From the NCBI GenBank assembly GCA_023417785.1, contig JAEZEH010000001.1, positions 1-48,105 of the forward strand: DNA of 48,105 nucleotides, in the 5' to 3' direction. Positions 44,100 through 48,105 of the stretch are shown here, piece after piece (position 1 is the stretch's first letter; every line of letters starts with the position of its first letter). The notes beneath the pieces are model-generated. The model had not been told where the DNA came from. It did no database searches and worked only from the letters and a program-made list of their open reading frames with translations. The position numbers and the translations under genes were made by a program. The DNA is from Bacteroidota bacterium (GTDB lineage Bacteria; Bacteroidota; Bacteroidia; Cytophagales; Cyclobacteriaceae).

Positions 44100-47000
44100 A
44101 TGAAAATATCAGAATACGCAGTTAAGAACTATCAGTTCACCCTCATTATGTTCCTGATGGCGATTGCTCTCGGCGTGACCACACTGTTTACGATGCCGAG
44201 AAGCGAGGATCCGGAGATTGAAGCGCCTCAGTTTTCGATAGTCGTTGTCTATCCCGGTACAAGTCCCAAAGACATGGAGGAATTGGTCGTAGACCCGCTG
44301 GAAGAGAAGATTCACGAACTTGAGGACATGAAACGCATCAAGACCACCATCAAAGACGGACTGGCGGTTTTGAACGTCGAATACAAATACGAAAGCAACC
44401 CCGATGACAAGTACCAGGAGATCGTCCGAGAGGTGGGAAGCATCCGCAGTCAATTGCCCCGGGACATATACAGCATTGAAGTAAAGAAGTTTCAACCATC
44501 CGATGTAAACATCTTGCAGGTGGCGCTGATCTCGGAGAACAGCTCCCGGAGCAACATGAAATTTTATGCCGAGGAACTTAAGGACCGCCTCGAAAAAATC
44601 ACTGCACTGAAAAACATCGAAATACAGGGATTACCTGAACAGATCGTCAGAGTCGAGTTGAGGCTGGAAAAAATTGCACAGATGCATATTCCACTGAACG
44701 CTATTCTTGGAAGTATACAAAGCGAAATGGCAAACATCCCCGGAGGTAGTGTGATTGCTGGTTCGAAATCGTTCAGCGTAAAGACGAGTGGAAACTATAC
44801 TTCACTGGATGATATAAAAAATACGATCGTGTATGCAGCCGATGGTAAGAATGTAGTACTGAAAGATATTGCCGAAGCTTATTTTACCTTTGATGAAACA
44901 AAACATATTACCCGGCTGAATGGACATCGGGCGGTTTATGTTGTGGCTGCGCAAAAGCCAGGTTTGAATATCAGTGAAACGCAGAAACAGTACAAACCGG
45001 TGATCGAAGAATTTAAGGCCGGGCTCCCTCAGAACATTGACCTTGTACACCATTTCGATCAGGCGGATAATGTAAATGGCCGACTTGCATTGTTGGGCAA
45101 GGATTTTATTATAGCCATTCTGCTCGTTTCTATTACGCTGTTGCCTCTGGGCTTTCGCGCCGCGGCCATTGTAATGATCTCCATTCCATTATCATTGTCG
45201 ATTGGTCTGGTGTTGCTCAACCTGATGGGAATAAGCCTCAATCAATTGAGCATCGTTGGACTTGTGGTCGCTCTCGGTCTGCTCGTTGACGACAGCATTG
45301 TCGTAGTCGAGAACATCGAGCGGTGGATGCGGGAAGGACACAGCCGGATCGAGGCCACATTGAAAGCCACAAAACAAATTGGAGTCGCTGTTGTGGGTTG
45401 TACTTTTACGCTGATTATAGCGTTCATTCCGCTGGTTTTCCTGCCCGAGGGTGCGGGCGACTTCATTCGCGGATTACCCCTTGCAGTAATCATGGCTGTT
45501 CTGGCTTCAATGGTCGTCTCATTAACCGTAATTCCATTTTTGTCCAGTCGGATTCTGAAGGATCACGGAAATCATAATGGCAACATTTTCTTAAGAGGTT
45601 TGCAGCGACTGATTTCAGGTAGCTATTCCAGATGGCTTGATAAAGCGCTTAAGTATCCGGTGATCACGACTATTATCGCGGGGGCGCTGTTCTTCGGGTC
45701 GCTTCAATTGTTTCCAGTGATAGGGTTTGCCTTGTTCCCGGCGTCGGAAAAACCACAGTTTCTGGTGAACGCAATTACGCCACTTCAAACAAATCTCGAG
45801 ACGACTGATGTAGTGGCCCGCGACGTCGAGAAAGTCCTTGAGCAGATACCGGAGGTTGAATACTTCGCTACCAACGTTGGCAAAGGCAACCCCCGTATTT
45901 ATTACAACGTGATCCAGGAAAACGAGAGTGCGGATTTTTCCCAGACGTTTGTTCAGCTTAGGAGTAATGTTTCACCGGATCGGAAGCTGGAGATCATCAA
46001 CGAACTGAGGGATAAGTTTCGTTTGTATCCGGGTGCGAAGGTCGAAGTCAGGAATTTTGAGCAGGGGCCCCCCGTTGTTGCACCGGTTGAAGTAAGACTT
46101 TTTGGTGATAACCTGGATACACTACGGGCTTACGCAGCACGGGTTGAGAAGCTACTGAAGCAAACAGAGGGGACCATTTACGTAAACAACCCAATTAGCA
46201 ATCTGAAGAGTGATCTGCGATTGAGCATCAATCAGGAGAAAGCGCGGATGTCAGGTATTCAAACCGTTGACATCGACCAAACGGTGCGGCTTGCGGTGGC
46301 AGGTCTCGAGATGGGAACTTTCTCCGACGAAAAAGGCGACGATTATGCGGTCTTCGTAACCACGCCCAAGAAAGAACGCCCGACGCTTGAATCCTTCCAG
46401 AATGTCTTCGTCAACACCCCAATGGGTTCAGCTGTACCGCTTGCGCAGATCGCGTCACTCAGGCTTGAAGCAGCACCCTTGCGTATCGATCATTATAATA
46501 AGATCCGAACCGTTTCCATATCGGCTTTTGTCGACAAGGGCTATCTCAATGATCAGGTAATCGCCGGCGTTATTGAAAAAATGGAGAGCCTTTCGCTCCC
46601 TAAGGGATTCAGTTACATGATGGGTGGCGAAGTCGAGGCAAGTAACGAATCTTTTGGCGGCCTCGGCACGATCATAATTGTAACCGTGTTTCTTTTCGTC
46701 GCTGTGCTTGTCCTGATGTTCAAAACATTCAAAAGCATGTTGATTGTTTTAAGCGTCATTCCGCTGGGTGTTGTCGGAGCGGTAATCGCATTGATGATTA
46801 CCGGAAATCCGCTTTCCTTCGTAGCTATTATCGGATTGATCGCGCTTGCAGGAGTTGAGGTGAAGAACTCGATCCTTTTGGTGGATTTTACAAATCAGCT
46901 TCGTCAGCAGGGAAAATCCATTGATGAAGCCATTCGCGAAGCAGGAGAGGTCCGGTTCCTTCCCATTGTGCTGACTTCGCTTACAGCAATCGGTGGGTTG

Positions 47001-47153
47001 ATTCCAATCGCCATTTCCGTTAATCCGTTGATTTCGCCTTTGGCGATTGTGCTGATTGGTGGGTTGATCAGTTCGACGCTGCTTTCACGGATAGTGACTC
47101 CGGTCGTCTACAAACTTATTCCGCCTGCCATAGAACCGACAGTGGCAAAGTAA
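44100..47153 (+). CDS. RND-family inner-membrane efflux permease (AcrB-like)
   Basis: 1017 aa from the ATG at 44100 (an ATG two codons earlier also fits). Twelve TM helices with two large periplasmic loops. The TM4 proton-relay segment VALGLLVDDSIVVVENIERW contains the conserved Asp pair, and the start MKISEYAVKNYQFTLIMFLMAIALG plus LFTMPRSEDPEIEAPQFSIVVVYPGTSP is typical of the HAE-1-like group. The second half repeats the fold (LMFKTFKSMLIVLSVIPLG; GLIALAGVEVKNSILLVDF; VLTSLTAIGGLIPIAI). Drug/solvent/metal specificity is not readable. Transcribed with the TetR, TolC and adaptor genes. Confidence 0.93.
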   Translation: MKISEYAVKNYQFTLIMFLMAIALGVTTLFTMPRSEDPEIEAPQFSIVVVYPGTSPKDMEELVVDPLEEKIHELEDMKRIKTTIKDGLAVLNVEYKYESNPDDKYQEIVREVGSIRSQLPRDIYSIEVKKFQPSDVNILQVALISENSSRSNMKFYAEELKDRLEKITALKNIEIQGLPEQIVRVELRLEKIAQMHIPLNAILGSIQSEMANIPGGSVIAGSKSFSVKTSGNYTSLDDIKNTIVYAADGKNVVLKDIAEAYFTFDETKHITRLNGHRAVYVVAAQKPGLNISETQKQYKPVIEEFKAGLPQNIDLVHHFDQADNVNGRLALLGKDFIIAILLVSITLLPLGFRAAAIVMISIPLSLSIGLVLLNLMGISLNQLSIVGLVVALGLLVDDSIVVVENIERWMREGHSRIEATLKATKQIGVAVVGCTFTLIIAFIPLVFLPEGAGDFIRGLPLAVIMAVLASMVVSLTVIPFLSSRILKDHGNHNGNIFLRGLQRLISGSYSRWLDKALKYPVITTIIAGALFFGSLQLFPVIGFALFPASEKPQFLVNAITPLQTNLETTDVVARDVEKVLEQIPEVEYFATNVGKGNPRIYYNVIQENESADFSQTFVQLRSNVSPDRKLEIINELRDKFRLYPGAKVEVRNFEQGPPVVAPVEVRLFGDNLDTLRAYAARVEKLLKQTEGTIYVNNPISNLKSDLRLSINQEKARMSGIQTVDIDQTVRLAVAGLEMGTFSDEKGDDYAVFVTTPKKERPTLESFQNVFVNTPMGSAVPLAQIASLRLEAAPLRIDHYNKIRTVSISAFVDKGYLNDQVIAGVIEKMESLSLPKGFSYMMGGEVEASNESFGGLGTIIIVTVFLFVAVLVLMFKTFKSMLIVLSVIPLGVVGAVIALMITGNPLSFVAIIGLIALAGVEVKNSILLVDFTNQLRQQGKSIDEAIREAGEVRFLPIVLTSLTAIGGLIPIAISVNPLISPLAIVLIGGLISSTLLSRIVTPVVYKLIPPAIEPTVAK

Positions 47154-47191
47154 GACCCCTTATAGTACGTCGACGATTTGCTGAGAAACTG

Positions 47192-47240
47192 ATATCAGCT
47201 TCTTCCAGCATCTGTACATGATGCAGGAAGAAGTTGATAT
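47192..47240. terminator. Long hairpin between convergent genes, likely bidirectional terminator
   Basis: The 21-nt arms 47192-47212 and 47220-47240 are complementary except for a G-T wobble and one A-A mismatch, around the 7-nt loop TGTACAT. It lies between the RND stop (47153) and the stop of the convergent small gene (47253). T-rich sequence follows on the plus strand. Confidence 0.65.
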
Positions 47241-47252
47241 TCATTCATTCAT

Positions 47253-47468
47253 CTAATTATTCCCAAGGTTTTTTATTGCAGCCAATTCGTTCTTCAGTTC
47301 TACCAATGAGATAATGATATCGTCCACGTCGGATTCGTCAATCTCAAGGTAGTTGGTTTCCTCAGGGGCATGGTGATTGTCAACCTGTAGTGTGATCGAC
47401 TGCTTGACGTAGTCCATATAAAACTCAAATCCTACTCCTTCCTTGTCATAAAATTTAAGTGCTCTCAT
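47253..47468 (-). CDS. Small acidic protein of unknown function, 71 aa
   Basis: 71-aa protein beginning MRALKFYDKEGVGFEFYMDYVKQS, with a beta-rich N-terminal half and an acidic C-terminal helix (ESDVDDIIISLVELKNELAAIKNL). The length and composition fit a small conserved Bacteroidota protein, though I recognise no named family. Soluble, no signal peptide. Transcribed alone, convergent with the RND operon. No good promoter box was found in the 60 bases upstream. Confidence 0.7.
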   Translation of the reverse strand: MRALKFYDKEGVGFEFYMDYVKQSITLQVDNHHAPEETNYLEIDESDVDDIIISLVELKNELAAIKNLGNN

Positions 47469-47859
47469 AGTTTTGTTTTTTTATGAAGGTACGGGCTCTC
47501 CGAAAATTGTACGGCGATTTTGTCCACAACCAATAAACAAAATAAGTGTGCATAACTTTTTGGTGCGGCCGAGCAACCTGCCGTTTAATTCACCAAAACC
47601 GAAATTCCCTTTTCCCAGTGTTTTAGCTCCCGGTAGATTTGGCCAGAGTGCATTCCCGTCCTGTAGGGACAGCCTGTTTGTAGAAAAAGAAAGATACGTT
47701 AAGCCCTGTCCCGGCGGGACGGTATGGTAACGGCTACCTCATTTGGAAACGAGCACAAAATTATCAACGGGAACCACGACCGGGGAGCCAACCGGATGTG
47801 TAGAAAAATATCGAAATCGTTCATCTTCGGTGGCTAATAAAAAAAATCACAGCCCCGTT
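47469..47859. other. Non-coding interval with REP-like element
   Basis: About 390 bases without a credible gene. The frame 47473-47730 reads through the palindromes and has poor composition. The interval contains the paired palindromes at 47658-47722 and then runs into the permease remnant. Confidence 0.55.
47658..47722. repeat. REP-like palindrome pair (GTCCYGNMGGGAC type)
   Basis: GTCCTGTAGGGAC (47658-47670) and GTCCCGGCGGGAC (47708-47720) are two related short palindromes about 37 bases apart, separated by an A-rich stretch. From memory, such tGTCCCGTAGGGAC palindromes are dispersed in many Bacteroidota genomes. Only one pair occurs in this window. Confidence 0.5.
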
Positions 47860-48105
47860 ATGGAATCCCGGTTTGAAGCTGTGTTTCTGAACGAAAACAT
47901 TCAGACTATGTACAAAGCAGAACAACGAATTTCAAGGTTGCTTACCTTTTTCAACAGTCATTGCAGTTGTGATATCGTGCCTGGGTTTGTATGGACTGTC
48001 CGTTTACATCGCGGAGCGGAAGACCAAAGAGATCGGTATACGAAAAGTGGTTGGCGCTTCCGTGCAAAGCATCGTGTCCAGACTTTCGAAGGAATACATT
48101 CAACT
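47860..48105 (+). pseudogene. 5'-truncated, frameshifted remnant of a MacB/FtsX-type permease (continues beyond window)
   Basis: Frame 1 from 47860 gives ESRFEAVFLNENIQTMYKAE and then QRISRLLTFF. After the run TTTTT at 47947-47951 the matching frame shifts by one base and continues TVIAVVISCLGLYGLSVYIA, ERKTKEIGIRKVVGASVQSI and VSRLSKEYIQ to the window end. Read across, this aligns with the C-terminal part of the intact permease at 27873-30236 (FEYAFVDVEFAKKY... GLGIFGLAAFTAEQ, then KEVGIRKVLGASV). Roughly 650 upstream residues expected for the family are missing. The extra T looks like a one-base insertion. A sequencing or assembly error could explain the frameshift, but not the missing N-terminal part. 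Confidence 0.7.

Noticed and set aside
47473..47730. 85-aa plus-strand frame
   Set aside because: Reads through the palindromic repeat pair (SCRDSLF and PCPGGT segments come from the palindromes) and has a non-protein-like composition.
1..48105. tRNA, rRNA, CRISPR arrays or complete insertion sequences
   Set aside because: No cloverleaf-like segments, no spaced direct repeats and no transposase ORF were seen on either strand by eye; a dedicated search (tRNAscan-type and repeat finder) could confirm this.

Overview
The window looks like a chromosomal piece of a Bacteroidota member, probably of the Cytophagales/Chryseolinea type. This is inferred from gene content and cannot be placed to genus by eye. 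The signs are a gliding-motility/type IX (T9SS) C-terminal sorting domain, a PorP/SprF protein, lipoproteins with acidic residues after the lipidated Cys, TonB-free surface glycan genes, MacB/FtsX-type permeases, and promoter-like boxes of the Bacteroidota form (TTTG, 20-nt spacer, TAnnTTT). No rRNA, tRNA, CRISPR array or intact mobile element was seen.

Region 1 (1-2241) holds the C-terminal part of a GH95 alpha-L-fucosidase cut by the window edge and a small surface lipoprotein. Region 2 (2242-18907) is a Wzx/Wzy-type exopolysaccharide locus. It is split into two minus-strand operons (GT, Wzy-like polymerase, GT, GT at 7080->2242; GT, GT, WbaP/WcaJ-type initiating transferase, OPX export lipoprotein, Wzc-like co-polymerase/kinase, membrane protein at 18907->11268). 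Between them lie a plus-strand flippase and a secreted heparinase II/III-type lyase. Together they can build a lipid-linked repeat unit (WbaP plus five GTs), flip it (Wzx), polymerise it (Wzy), control length and export it (Wzc/OPX), and trim or degrade glycan (lyase). Region 3 (19269-25133) is a tightly packed four-gene operon: HYR/T9SS-sorted adhesin-like protein, PorP/SprF, TPR/PD40 propeller protein, and a membrane histidine kinase.

Region 4 (25134-40751) is housekeeping and mixed: ABC-F ATPase, SAM methyltransferase, MacB/FtsX permease, App1-like phosphatase, GNAT acetyltransferase, an acidic repeat protein, an M3 oligopeptidase, a zinc-ribbon coiled-coil protein translationally coupled to an orphan ABC ATPase, a tandem universal stress protein and an S9 oligopeptidase lipoprotein. 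Region 5 (40890-47153) is a TetR-controlled tripartite RND efflux operon with two matching operator-like palindromes. The window ends with a small conserved protein, a REP-like palindrome pair and a 5'-truncated, frameshifted remnant of an FtsX-type permease.

The items most worth a second look are the histidine kinase embedded in the PorP/PD40 operon (the partner PD40 protein has no OmpA domain), the coupled zinc-ribbon/ABC ATPase pair, the polytopic EPS-locus protein with an EE..WG / N.HN pattern, an unreported 56-aa small ORF next to a perfect hairpin, and the paired TetR operator candidates.
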